A stretch of 64,000 bases of DNA from Sthenelais limicola (lineage: Eukaryota; Annelida; Polychaeta; Phyllodocida; Sigalionidae): the NCBI GenBank assembly GCA_942159475.1, contig OW804096.1:134220941-134284940 (forward strand), written 5' to 3'. A program made the position numbers and the translations under genes. Within the stretch, counting starts at the first letter, position 1; every line of letters starts with the position of its first letter. The notes under the pieces are model-generated. The model was not told where the DNA came from, searched no databases, and saw only the letters and a program-made list of their open reading frames with translations. Shown here in pieces: positions 43,921 through 54,354 of this stretch.

Positions 43921-45618
43921 ATGAAGAGAAATGCGGCAGGACCGACTGGTTATTCTCCTGAACTAAAGAAGAATACTGCTCTCTCCACGATGAATCCCAT
44001 TCCTGATGATCCCTGGCTTATTAATCCGGATTTAACAGAAACTGAAGCGATCCGCTCTCTGTGCGTTAATCATAACCAGATCGTCAACGTGGTCGCGGAT
44101 ACTCAACAGCTATGTTCCGAAGTCGCAACTGGGCTCACGGAAGAGATCCTCACCAATAACAGACGTTCTGCAAAAACAACAAGGTTAGAGAACAAGTTAG
44201 CCGAGTTGGAGTATAAAGTTGACCATCTCACCGACCAGTTAAAAAGACAACAAATAATAAACAATGATATGGACACTAAGCTCCGCCAGAACTGTGTCAT
44301 TTTCAATGGTATCCTCTCTAAGAGAGATGAAATTGTGGAAAATAGATGTACCGAAGTGATTAAATTGGTAATCCCTGGATTCAGTGTCAACCAACTTGAT
44401 GAAACGTATAGGATTGTTTCTCATCACAAAGGTCAGGGGCATAGACGGCCAGACCCCATATCAGTCCGCTTCAAATATCTTAAGGACAAAAAGCAGTTTA
44501 TGATGGTGAAGGGTAAACTCTTCGACGCAAAACTATTTCCTCCCAACCAATATCCTGCGCATCGCCACTGGTCCTTCGAAGAAGACATTAACCCCGAGGT
44601 TCGTCGTCACCGCGGTTTAATTCGTCAAATTGCCAAGAAAGCCAACTTAACAAACCTTGACGTTGATGCCAAAGTTAAGGGCGATAAAGTTGTGGTTAAA
44701 GGAAAAACATACGCCCAAGACCAGCTATCCCTTCTGCCGAAATCAGTGCAACCCGAAAATATTAAGGTCCAGAAAGTAGCAGGGGGATTGGCTTATCAAA
44801 GTAGCTTTGCATGGCCATCTAACATGTATCCTTGTGAATTTCAACTTCAACGTGTGCGATTCAGCTCAGTCGAGCACGCATTCGTATACTATAAGGCTTT
44901 GAAGACAGGTAATGACACGGTTGCCAAAAAAGTGAGTCGTATGCGTAACCCGTACGAAATAAAGGAGATAAGTACCAAGATTACTCCCGATAATGAATGG
45001 CTGCGCAAGGAGGAATCCTACATGAAGAGCATTATTCGTGCTAAATTCGACCAAGATAAGGACTTACGAGCTCTACTCTTGTCGACTGGTGATATGAACC
45101 TCATAGAAGCGACACACGACTTGAGATGGGCCAGTGGTGTATACCTAGGTAGTGTTCTCCTCAAGACTGGAGGTTGGTCTGGACTTAACCGTCAAGGCGA
45201 AGTTCTGAAGCAAATAAGAACAGAAATGAGAGAAAAATACAAGCATGAAATGAGCAGTATCACCCCAATGTCACCGCCGCCCCAGCCTATCGAACAAAGC
45301 AAACTCAGCCCTGCCTCCGCCCAAAAGATCAAGTATCCACGGTTCTTCGACCACCACCCTACTCCTGAAGAAAACGCAGCCACAGCTAAAGCCCGTGGAG
45401 AAACAGACGCTAACATGGATGTTGGCGACTCTATTGATATAGATGAAGATGAACCTACTTTACTCGAAGCCGATATTTCCCCACAGAAACCCAGTCATTC
45501 CAGCACACCGGCCCCGCTGTTACTACGCCCCTCAAGACTGCGCACGGAATTAAATACTTCGGCTATCTCTCTGAATGAGTCTATTGACGGACTAAGAAAG
45601 GCCATGACACAAGTGTAA
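43921..45618 (+). CDS. LINE ORF1 protein with NADAR domain (second element)
   Basis: 565 aa from the first in-frame ATG; the frame is open further upstream but only TTG codons occur there. Residues about 55-120 are coiled-coil prone (LENKLAELEYKVDHLTDQLK). About 123-220 is an L1-ORF1p/Transposase_22-like RRM region (NCVIFNGIL, RIVSHHKGQGHRRPDPISVR, MVKGKLFDAKLFPP). About 240-275 gives the classic KGDKVVVKGKTYAQDQLSLLP end of that domain. About 287-437 is NADAR: PSNMYPCEF, FSSVEHAFVYYKAL with the Glu and Lys kept, KFDQDKDLRALLLSTGD, LIEATHDLRW. The two glycine-rich motifs are changed: WASG instead of WGxG, and GLNRQGEVLKQI instead of GKNxLGxxLM. The fold is probably retained but catalysis may be altered. 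The C-terminus (SRLRTELNTSAISLNESIDG) resembles the end of the first element's ORF1. Confidence 0.83.
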   Translation: MKRNAAGPTGYSPELKKNTALSTMNPIPDDPWLINPDLTETEAIRSLCVNHNQIVNVVADTQQLCSEVATGLTEEILTNNRRSAKTTRLENKLAELEYKVDHLTDQLKRQQIINNDMDTKLRQNCVIFNGILSKRDEIVENRCTEVIKLVIPGFSVNQLDETYRIVSHHKGQGHRRPDPISVRFKYLKDKKQFMMVKGKLFDAKLFPPNQYPAHRHWSFEEDINPEVRRHRGLIRQIAKKANLTNLDVDAKVKGDKVVVKGKTYAQDQLSLLPKSVQPENIKVQKVAGGLAYQSSFAWPSNMYPCEFQLQRVRFSSVEHAFVYYKALKTGNDTVAKKVSRMRNPYEIKEISTKITPDNEWLRKEESYMKSIIRAKFDQDKDLRALLLSTGDMNLIEATHDLRWASGVYLGSVLLKTGGWSGLNRQGEVLKQIRTEMREKYKHEMSSITPMSPPPQPIEQSKLSPASAQKIKYPRFFDHHPTPEENAATAKARGETDANMDVGDSIDIDEDEPTLLEADISPQKPSHSSTPAPLLLRPSRLRTELNTSAISLNESIDGLRKAMTQV

Positions 45619-46334
45619 TTATTTGACTTACCCCTTGGACAAGGTAGAACTCCTAAATTTAACCTCCATTGTCTCGTTAAAACTGCTTTAAACCACGCTT
45701 GTTTACATAAACATCGCCACCTTGAACACACGTGGAGCTGACCGGAAGCATGAAACCGGAAGACACTCGGCAGCAAATGCCGTAGGTTGGTAATCGAAAA
45801 AGATCACTGATTATAGGTTTAATTAATACTATCAGGGTTTGATAATTCAACTGATTTCATTATGTATCCTATTTGTACTACAAGCTAACCATACATGTCG
45901 GTTATGCAATTTTACCTAAATACGCTAATTTATTCTCTGCGGCCGGTACCAAAATATCCAACATGGCCGACTAAAGCTCAAGATTATTGAATCGAGGTTA
46001 GTGAATAGAAGTTTTTTGCCTATATCCTTGAAAGTTAGTCTTACCTTGTCATGATATCTTGTATATATGTTCCCTCCCACCACCGCAAAGCAATGTAGTA
46101 AGGATATTGGTCCAAAATTGATGGTTACCGATAAAAACCGACTTTTGTTGTATCTCGCGTTGACTCCTATGTCGCCAAGCCTATCAAGGCTAAACTCGTT
46201 CTTATTCCTATACGTATGGCACCTCTCTGATGTTTTATTGTTGTATGACCCTCTGAAGTCTGAATGTCTTGAAATGTTCCTAACACGTGATAAGGTTTGT
46301 CGAGAAATGATTATATTATCAAATAGTAACCGAA

Positions 46335-49229
46335 ATGGAATCGGTTGATCTTGACTCTGTAACGTCCTTACCTGGTTACGGCTTACTCTCTATCAATGTA
46401 CGCTCTCTTCGAAACAAGGTATCAGAAATAAGCAACACCTTATTGAACAAGTTTACTAAGATACTATGTATGCAGGAGACCTGGTTATCTAGTTCTGATA
46501 ATAACAGTAACCTCATCTCAGACCCTAACTATAATTTATTTCGTGTGGATAGACACTATGATGAAAATCCCGAAGTAACAAAAAAGGGAGGCGGAATTTG
46601 TACATATGTTCATAGAGAATTTGAAGTCGACGATAATTTATTGAATGATAATAACAAATGCTGTAAGGACCTGGAAATACAATGTTTGCTCATTAAGCCA
46701 GGGATGAGGCGTAAGGTTATCGTTATCAATATTTACCGCCCGCCATCTGGCGACAGAAACATGTTTATAGAATATCTAAATGATACTTTGAGAAACATAA
46801 AAACAACTGTAAATGGTACCAATATTATATTGTGTGGGGACATTAATATTAACATGCTAGAAGCACAGAATGATATAGTTGGAAACTTCCAAACTGTGAT
46901 GAGTGATTTTAACCTGTCACCCTTTATAGTCATCCCAACTAGGTACTCAAAAAATTCTAGCTCGCTGATTGATGTAATTTTTTCTGATCACCCGCATATT
47001 AATAATTCTGGTGTAATCGAATATAACATCTCTGACCATTTATGTACATATGTCCAGTTCAAGAAAAGCAGAGAGCCTGTTACTGTAGAGTCCAAGGTTG
47101 GTAGAAAATATCACAAGTTAAATGAAGAGCACCTAGTACGCTTTCTTCAACCCTATACAGAAGATGTAAATAGCTTTGGTAACCGTGGTAATAGTTCCGA
47201 ATACATCTGGTACAACCTAAAAACTTGTATGGAAGGCTACCTAGATAAAAATTGTCCCATCACTGAAACGAAAATCATCAGAAAAGGGAAATTTAAACTG
47301 GGGCACGACCTCATTAAGTTAATTAAAGAAAGAGACAAAAAATTCAAACGAGCTAAAGCCACGGGCTCCAACTCTATCTTAAAAGAAGCCATTGACCTAA
47401 GAAAAATTGTCAGTCGAGGAGTTGAGAGAAAGAAGAGGGAGGAAATTAGATCAGAAATCCAATCTTGCAGTAAGAATAGCAAAAAGTTTTGGAGAAAAGT
47501 TAACACTCTGATAGGTAGAGAAGAGAAATCGCTCCCCTCTAGCTTCAATCATGAAGGAAAAGAGGTTAAAAACAAAGAAGCTAGTAACCTTTTGAACAAA
47601 TACTTCGCCAATTTGGGTATGGCCAAAGAAAGCTCTGAAAAAAGATATACCCCCTACTTAAGAGATGATATTACTTTAACTTGTAGTACGAACATCCAAG
47701 TAAGTGAGGCCTTGGTAAGAAAACACATCAATGGGATTGAAATAACTAAGAATAGTGGTTTTGAATGGATTAATTCCAAAATTTTGAAGCTGTTTTTATT
47801 ATCTCTCGTCCCCCAAATAACTCTTCTTATGAAGACTTGTGTATCATCTTGTAAAATACCAAACGATTGGAAACAGTACGTAATTAAGCCAATACCCAAG
47901 GATGGAGATCTACGATCATTTAATAATTTAAGACCTATTGCCCTTGTGCCGGTTATGTCTAAACTATTCGAAAAAATAATATGCGTCCCTCTTACTAACC
48001 ATATGGAATTTAACAATCTTTTCTCAGATAGTCAAGGCGGTTTCAGACGGAATAAGTCTACGGACACCAGCCTCTTTGATTTCGTAACACCAATTTTTAA
48101 AGGTATGAACGAGGGTAAATGCTCTATTGCCTCTTACTACGACATATCTAAGGCCTTCAATTGCCTAAACCATGATATTCTAGAGGAAAAAATGACATAC
48201 TATAAAATTAACCCTACAATAAGAAGCCTGATCCTTGATTATTTGACAAACAGAAAGCAAAAAACTTGTCTATCAAATGTTACTTCTGACGCACTGCCTA
48301 TCAGCAGGGGGGTACCCCAGGGAAGCCATCTCGGCCCCATCTTATTTTTAATATTTATTAACGACTTACCCAATTGTCTACATGATGTAAATTACCCAGA
48401 TTACACCGTTAACATAACATTATACGCAGATGACACTGCTATAAGTGTAACAGGTACAGATAACACCAAGTGTGCAGAGATAAGTCAGTTAGCTGCAGGT
48501 AAAGTAAACTGCTGGATGAGGGATAACCTGTTGGCGCTAAATGAAAAAAAATGCCTTACCCAAATGATCGGTACAAAAAACAGGTTGAATAAAATAAAAA
48601 AATCGAATCCAATAAAACTCACCATTAATGGGATACAACTTCCGTGTAAGAAAATTGTGACCTATCTAGGGTACAGAGTTGATGAAAATCTATCGTTCGA
48701 TCCTCATTTTACCAGAGTTAAAAACTCTGCGATTTATAAACTAACACAGCTATCTCGTATAAGGAAGTATCTTACAACAAATATGGCCAAGTTAATCGTA
48801 AAAACCCATGTATTATCTTTGCTTCAGTATGGACTATTCTTATTGGGATTATCCCATGGGAAGGTCAGAACGAAACTGCAAAGAATACTAAATCGGGCTA
48901 TAAGATTCATTTTTCCATACGACATAAGAAACACAGAAGAGCTTAGTGGAGTGTGTAAAATCGAAAAGTTAGAAAAAAGAAGCAAAATCTCGTTATTGAG
49001 GATAATGTATAGCAGAAAGAATAAGGTGGTTGATACAAAAATTTGTACAAGAGAAACCAGGCAGCATGATGGCCATGTATTTCATATAGACAAACCAACT
49101 AATGAAAAATATAAGAAAAGCCCGTGCTATCTAGGTCCGCTACTCTGGAATAAATTGAACTGTCACCTTAGGAATGGGAAATGGTCATCTCTTAAGCTAC
49201 ACCTTAAGAAGAATGATTATTGGATGTAA
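46335..49229 (+). CDS. LINE ORF2: EEP endonuclease and reverse transcriptase (second element)
   Basis: 964 aa. The endonuclease domain (about 14-240) has INVRSLRNK, QETWL (E48), GGGICTYV, YRPPSG, CGDININ (D169) and NISDH (233-235). The RT domain (about 505-790) has LRPIALVPVMSKLFEKII, QGGFRRNKSTDTSL, motif A YDISKAFN (D603), motif B GVPQGSHLGPILF, motif C YADD (697-700) and TYLGYRVD. The remainder is a Lys-rich C-terminal region without an RNase H or a CCHC knuckle that I can see. All catalytic residues are present and the frame is open from end to end. Relative to the first element the RT keeps the canonical Pro in motif B. It starts 716 bases after ORF1, an unusually long spacer. Confidence 0.93.
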   Translation: MESVDLDSVTSLPGYGLLSINVRSLRNKVSEISNTLLNKFTKILCMQETWLSSSDNNSNLISDPNYNLFRVDRHYDENPEVTKKGGGICTYVHREFEVDDNLLNDNNKCCKDLEIQCLLIKPGMRRKVIVINIYRPPSGDRNMFIEYLNDTLRNIKTTVNGTNIILCGDININMLEAQNDIVGNFQTVMSDFNLSPFIVIPTRYSKNSSSLIDVIFSDHPHINNSGVIEYNISDHLCTYVQFKKSREPVTVESKVGRKYHKLNEEHLVRFLQPYTEDVNSFGNRGNSSEYIWYNLKTCMEGYLDKNCPITETKIIRKGKFKLGHDLIKLIKERDKKFKRAKATGSNSILKEAIDLRKIVSRGVERKKREEIRSEIQSCSKNSKKFWRKVNTLIGREEKSLPSSFNHEGKEVKNKEASNLLNKYFANLGMAKESSEKRYTPYLRDDITLTCSTNIQVSEALVRKHINGIEITKNSGFEWINSKILKLFLLSLVPQITLLMKTCVSSCKIPNDWKQYVIKPIPKDGDLRSFNNLRPIALVPVMSKLFEKIICVPLTNHMEFNNLFSDSQGGFRRNKSTDTSLFDFVTPIFKGMNEGKCSIASYYDISKAFNCLNHDILEEKMTYYKINPTIRSLILDYLTNRKQKTCLSNVTSDALPISRGVPQGSHLGPILFLIFINDLPNCLHDVNYPDYTVNITLYADDTAISVTGTDNTKCAEISQLAAGKVNCWMRDNLLALNEKKCLTQMIGTKNRLNKIKKSNPIKLTINGIQLPCKKIVTYLGYRVDENLSFDPHFTRVKNSAIYKLTQLSRIRKYLTTNMAKLIVKTHVLSLLQYGLFLLGLSHGKVRTKLQRILNRAIRFIFPYDIRNTEELSGVCKIEKLEKRSKISLLRIMYSRKNKVVDTKICTRETRQHDGHVFHIDKPTNEKYKKSPCYLGPLLWNKLNCHLRNGKWSSLKLHLKKNDYWM

Positions 49230-49642
49230 TAATGGCACAATTGTTCGTGAAGCGAAAGTCAATATGAGTGAAAATTAATTTATCGTAACATCGTCTAAGG
49301 ATGATCAGAAATCTATGAAACTTTGTCGTTTTTATTAGTCATACTAGATGTTGAACTCAACTAATTCTTGCCCTGATGAGAGGTGTCCATAAAAATATAA
49401 TGCAAAAAAATGTAAGCTTGTATATATTTAATCTGATGGTCATGAAAAAGGCCCAGGTATTGATTATTAATAACTGTGATAATAGTCGAAAAATGTTTAA
49501 ATTTAAAAAATCAATCGAAAATTGTGAATTACTCTAGCTACCTTCTTTGTCATTGATATTGCTTTTCACTTGAGTCTGTGAGATTATTAATGTATCTGTC
49601 ATTAAAACCAGCTCAATAAAATTTCTTTAAAAAAAAAAAAAA

Positions 49643-51004
49643 TGCGATAGAAAAAGTTAGAAAATTTTCATAGAAAAATACAGCTATCAATTAGATATAA
49701 CTTATACAGGAATAATAGAGTATACATTTGTCACCAATTTACATGGTAATTCAATAACAATAAAAGTAGAGTAAAAACACACACCCGGGACAGTGTCCTA
49801 TGCACGACAGGCCAAGCTTATTCAGAATCAATTTAAATTATAAAGATATACAAATTTCAGAGAAACCTATAGTCACTGAATAATATATTGCAATAATAAG
49901 CGAGAAACAAAATTCAACTCAATGAGCAGGGAAGATGCTTCATTCCATTAATAATCCAACGACAAATGCTACCACCTGGTGGAGCTATCACAACCTGCTT
50001 CAAACTCAAGCATACTCAGTTCTACCTAGGTCTATGTATATACATGCCGCCACCTGGTGGATATCAATTTTACTACAAGGTACAGTCAGTGTAGTCAGTC
50101 ATTTGCTAACATTAGCCTTTCGGGATGTTTAAAGCCGAAACACTAACTAGAAAACTAGAATATTTTTTTGCAAATAGCAGCAACATTATAGTCTTAAGAG
50201 TATTTGTGCATCATTATAGTGATCGACATCATTATTTACCACCAGAAACATAAGAAAAGACAGTCAGTTTCTCTCTTACAAGGAGGCAGACATATTGGTG
50301 ACCAACAGCGCCACTGGTGGTAATTTATATTTATTGATGACGTCACTGAACCAGTTGGTGTGACTGGTCACTCTACTCGGCATATACATGTAAACAAACA
50401 TTGAACTTACAAGTGCTTAGTTTAAAGCATTGGTAGATGCATAATTATATGATGTATTAACAGTGAGAATATTTGGATATTCATACTTTTATAAAAACAG
50501 ATCACATATACACCTTATTCACCCAAGAGAACCCCGATTTTAGTGTGCAACTCTCCCCTCCTACTACACCAAAACAAAACGCTATAATATAGCGGCGACG
50601 GCAGCTATGTTTTGACACTTTGACTCCTCTCCCCTGCCTTGCCCTAACCCCCAGTAGCTTTAACACCTTCCCCAGCATTTGTTTATAGCATATTCATACT
50701 CGTTGTGCAATGCTCATCATTCATTTATATAGAACAATGGTTCAAATCAATTGAGAAAATATATGAGCACTCAATCAAGGCAGGGGCAAAATAGGGGCAA
50801 AGGCCTGCACCTCGTTGTGAGTTCAGAGGTCACATGACTTACAACAATGGCGGCATCCATACAAGCTGTCTGCTATAATTAATTCCATGTAAAATAGCTC
50901 CCCACTTCTTTAATAGGTGAGAATTACATAAAATACATAGATGAGGTAATTGGATACGATTTCCCAGCCCAGAAAATGTATACATGATTTCCTATGAAGT
51001 TTCA
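49643..51004. other. Sequence between the LINE poly(A) and the MITE-E second half
   Basis: No gene. Three near-palindromic E-box/CTCF-half motifs occur (CCACCTGGTGG at about 49971 and 50049, CGCCACTGGTGG at about 50308). It may be the remains of another inserted element that arrived with the LINEs, since it too lies between the two MITE-E halves. Confidence 0.4.
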
Positions 51005-51110
51005 GCTTTAAACCAACTATTATTAGAAAATGGATTTTTTCAGTTCCTGGGAGGTGGTTTCCTAAAAAAAGTTTTCAGCCAGATAAATCGGAGACACACC
51101 TATTTTTTTT
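51005..51110 (-). mobile_element. MITE-E second half
   Basis: CTTTAAACCAACTATTATTA, CAGTTCCTGGGAGGTGG, GTTTTCAGCCAGATAAATCG and GAGACACACCTATTTTTTTT continue the element that stops near 37585. A 14-base G run follows. Confidence 0.75.
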
Positions 51111-52540
51111 TAGGGGGGGGGGGGGGCTTATCAAGACCCTTTGGAGCCAGACAGTTAAGAATCTCATTTTTATTGCCATGAATTATCTTTCCCATCCTAG
51201 TGAGGGACAGTGGTTGGGGGAACATTCATGTGCAAAGACACCTCCCTTGATATTCCGACCGGGAGGCATTTGACAGCAAGAGTTGAGTTACCGCCCGCAT
51301 AGGGATTGGTTAATAAGAAAATTTGACATTTGATCTAGTAATGAATATATACAGTGTCCTTAAAAAGAAAGTATATAAGGATCTTGTTCTAGCTTAAAAA
51401 TGAGGAGTTTGATCTTATTGTATTTGTGACAAGATACTTAGGTCATGAGATATGAAGAGCTATATAATAATTATATGGTTTACAGTCATAAGATATGGAG
51501 AGATAAATAGGCCTAATATATGGTTTACAGTCATGAGATATTGAGAGATATACATGTTTTTGTAAATCTAACCCATATGGTTTACCAATATTCTCTTTCT
51601 TAGTGCATATATGATGATTGTATCAATGGTTATACTTCCAGATAAGAAAAGATGTGAAGCGATTTATATATGTTTATATTAATTATGTGAGTATATGGTG
51701 AAACCTACTGTTTATAACACAAACGATAAAACCGAAATAAAATTTGATTTAGCATTGTAGAGGCCAAGAGGGCAGGTTAAGGAAATAAAGTCGATTTGCA
51801 AAAAAAAATGAAGAGTTGAATTACCTGTTCTTGTTTGTCCTCCACAATTGAAAATTCTGATTGTCATCTCGGCTGGCTATATATGATCGTCCAGGAAGCG
51901 TGCAGAACTAGGTCTGCATTCGCTTATTTTAGAAATAGAAAGTTATATTTTAATGATTAGTTTGAGTTATTAAGTCAAACAGAGGGACTTTCAAAGATAG
52001 TGTATTTCCCCCATTATATATATAATCATTTTTATTTCAACACATATTATACATATGACGATTTCACATTCAAAATTGTACATATATTGTAATGCATTAA
52101 AATAGGGTGAACACCCTCTAAAACTAGGTTTTCCTGGCGACCCTTAAAATAAAGAAATAATTGCTTCATTAATTCCTTCATAGTGTCTCTGATTGTTCGT
52201 TGTTTCAGCAATTTTTATTCTTATTTATTATTATTATAGTCAATTGAGTCTATCATTGCTCGTATTTCTCTTTTCATGAGTTTTAAAGTTCTTTATATAT
52301 CATCCTCATGTCTTGCTGATGTCTTGATGTCTTCATCTGTGATGACAGTGTACATAAATAAATTCCAGTCAAGCTTATCATTTTAGAATTATATAGTTCA
52401 GTTTTCATTAGTAATAGAAACTTGTTGCAATTTTGCAGTTGAACTGCATTCTCCTCAATCCTCATGAGGATAATGGGGGACTTATGTAAACCTTAATTGT
52501 GATGAATCAATGTAATTGTTTATATGCATGTAGCCTTCTA
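51111..52540. other. No gene seen
   Basis: AT-rich with scattered ATAT runs. A two-copy segment TGGTTTACAGTCA(T) occurs near 51478 and 51523. No domain-bearing frame. Confidence 0.45.
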
Positions 52541-52547
52541 TATTCCC

Positions 52548-52612
52548 CTATAGCCTAGTGGTTAAAGCTTTGGACTTCCAAGCAAGATTGTGAGTTTTAA
52601 TCCCAGAGCAGA
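52548..52612 (+). repeat. tRNA-like SINE head
   Basis: CTATAGCCTAGTGGTTAAAG carries a box A-type D arm, followed by TTGGACTTCCAA and GAGTTTTAATCCC, a decayed box B. It resembles the head of a tRNA-derived SINE more than a functional tRNA. Confidence 0.45.
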
Positions 52613-52916
52613 CAGCCTTTTTACATTTGTTTCATTTTCGAGTCATTTTATTTTTTAATTTCACTAATATCTTCACATCTGGGACTCGGATTTCACACAA
52701 CTCACACATGTAGTTATTGATGGAATTCCCTGTCGATTGGTGAAAGAATTAGAGAGTCTAAGAACGAATTAAGCGAGAAAAGTCTGTTGGATGGGGTTTG
52801 GAGATACATAGGTTCTCTAGCTGTTATAGAGGTATGGGTGGCAGTCATAAGCTTGTGTTAATTTTCGACGAAAATGGTTTTCGCACAGGCCACGATACGT
52901 CCAGATTCTCTCATAT

Positions 52917-53374
52917 CTCCTCTTCTTCCTGCCCCTTCCTTCCCGTTGTCTTCTTCTCCTGCTCAACCACCTCCTGCTGCTGCTGCTGCTCCTGCTCCTG
53001 CTCCTCATCCTCCTCTACCTCCACCTCCTCCTCCACCTCCTCCTCCACCTCCTCCTCCTCCACCCCCTCCACCTCTTCCTCCACCTCCTCCACCTCTTCC
53101 ACCCTTCTCCACCTCCTCCTCTACCTCCTTCCCCTCCTCCTCCTCCTCCACCTCCACCACCTCCTCCACCCTTCTCCACCTCCTCCGCTACCTCCTCCAC
53201 CCTCCTCCACCACCTCCTCCTCCTCCCCCCTCCTCCTCCTCCCCCTCCTTCCCCTCCTCCCCCTCCACCACCTCCTCCACCTCTTCCACCCTTCTCCACC
53301 TCCTCCTCCACCTCCTCCACATCCACCACCTCCTCCACCTCCTCCACATCCACCACCTCCTCCACCTCTTCCAG
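52917..53374. repeat. CCT/CCA-rich polypyrimidine tract
   Basis: About 460 bases of CCTCCA, CCTCCT and CTTCCACC units. The long frames on both strands here are low-complexity poly-Ser/Pro or poly-Glu/Gly artefacts. Confidence 0.93.
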
Positions 53375-53555
53375 TCCTACTCTTCAGCCAGTCAATCTGG
53401 TGCTCATGTTTTTGGTCAGGTGGGATCTTGGAAAATGCTCGTTTTGACTTGTGCCCCATGAAGTGACCATTCTGAAAATCCACAAACAGGGCAGGATGTT
53501 TCTCTTCTAGTGTTGCTATCACGGCGATGGATGGGCAAGCTTTGTGCATATATAT

Positions 53556-53790
53556 GGGTGAAATCGCCAGAAAATGTACAATTTGTCTTCAGCAATCCTC
53601 TCAAATAACACAAATTCCAGACAATAATGGTGTTTAAAATTCAGTTTAACACAACCAAACCGACTATTGGAATCAAGGCAATACCAAATATACTCAGATA
53701 TACCTAGTTTTGAAGATTTGTCAGTCTAATTTAGCAGAAGTTACTAAATGTGTTAATCTGCCAATTGTGCATTTTCTGAAAATCTGACCC
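53556..53790 (-). mobile_element. MITE-A copy with ATAT target duplication
   Basis: Left end GGGTGAAATCGCCAGAAAAT, right end CTGAAAATCTGACCC, ATAT on both sides. It shares the alternative left terminus with the copy at 6622. 53791-54354 after it has no recognised feature. Confidence 0.87.
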
Positions 53791-54354
53791 ATATAGTGGG
53801 TGTGATCAAGAGCAAATACCCATGGCTTGAGATAATCAAGGGCCTCCATGTAAAGGGAGAAATTTGATGAGCGACAGGACTTGACAAACTGGAAAAAAGT
53901 ATGACTTGAAATGAGAACCCAAATTTTAAGTTGTAATTGTAATAGTTTTATTTCCTAATTAATCATTTACATCGTGATAGGAAAAAGGACATTTTCCTAA
54001 ACCTTCTGTGAAGACACGATTATTCCAGGTTGTCCTCAGTGGTGGATGAGAAAGGAGGATAATAATAGTTTGTCTTTTTTTTTTATTTATTTATTTATTT
54101 TTTAAGACAGTACATCCATTTCATGACCTCGCGGTGAGGCGATTTTATGGCCACCTGCCTTACAAAATATACAATTTTTACATATTCGTAATAAATTTGA
54201 TATCTTATTTCATTTTTACATAAACAGTCAAAGGTAGAACTTTATTGTTTTTACAAATAAAGTTGATTAGTCTATTCAGTCATTTTCAGTTGGTCGAGGG
54301 GGGCGAAGAAGATCTTAGAAGATCCAGCTCCATAGATAATATGATCTACCTAAT

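Larger units (their letters stand above)
43554..49642 (+). mobile_element. LINE-2nd: complete EEP/RT retrotransposon with NADAR ORF1
   Basis: Leader (about 370 bp), ORF1 (43921-45618), 716-bp spacer, ORF2 (46335-49229), a 3' region of about 390 bp and a clear poly(A) run at 49629-49642. Same architecture as its upstream neighbour, but the proteins are only distantly similar, so it is a different family and not a tandem duplicate. Confidence 0.87.

Noticed and set aside
37885..49229. Reading the ORF1 proteins as host NADAR genes
   Set aside because: Each is followed by a LINE ORF2 on the same strand, has a coiled coil plus L1-ORF1-like region, no introns, and the unit ends in an A-rich tail.
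52798..53549. Overlapping frames of 142-222 codons in both orientations
   Set aside because: They come from CCT/CCA repeats; all frames stay open because the repeat has few stop codons.
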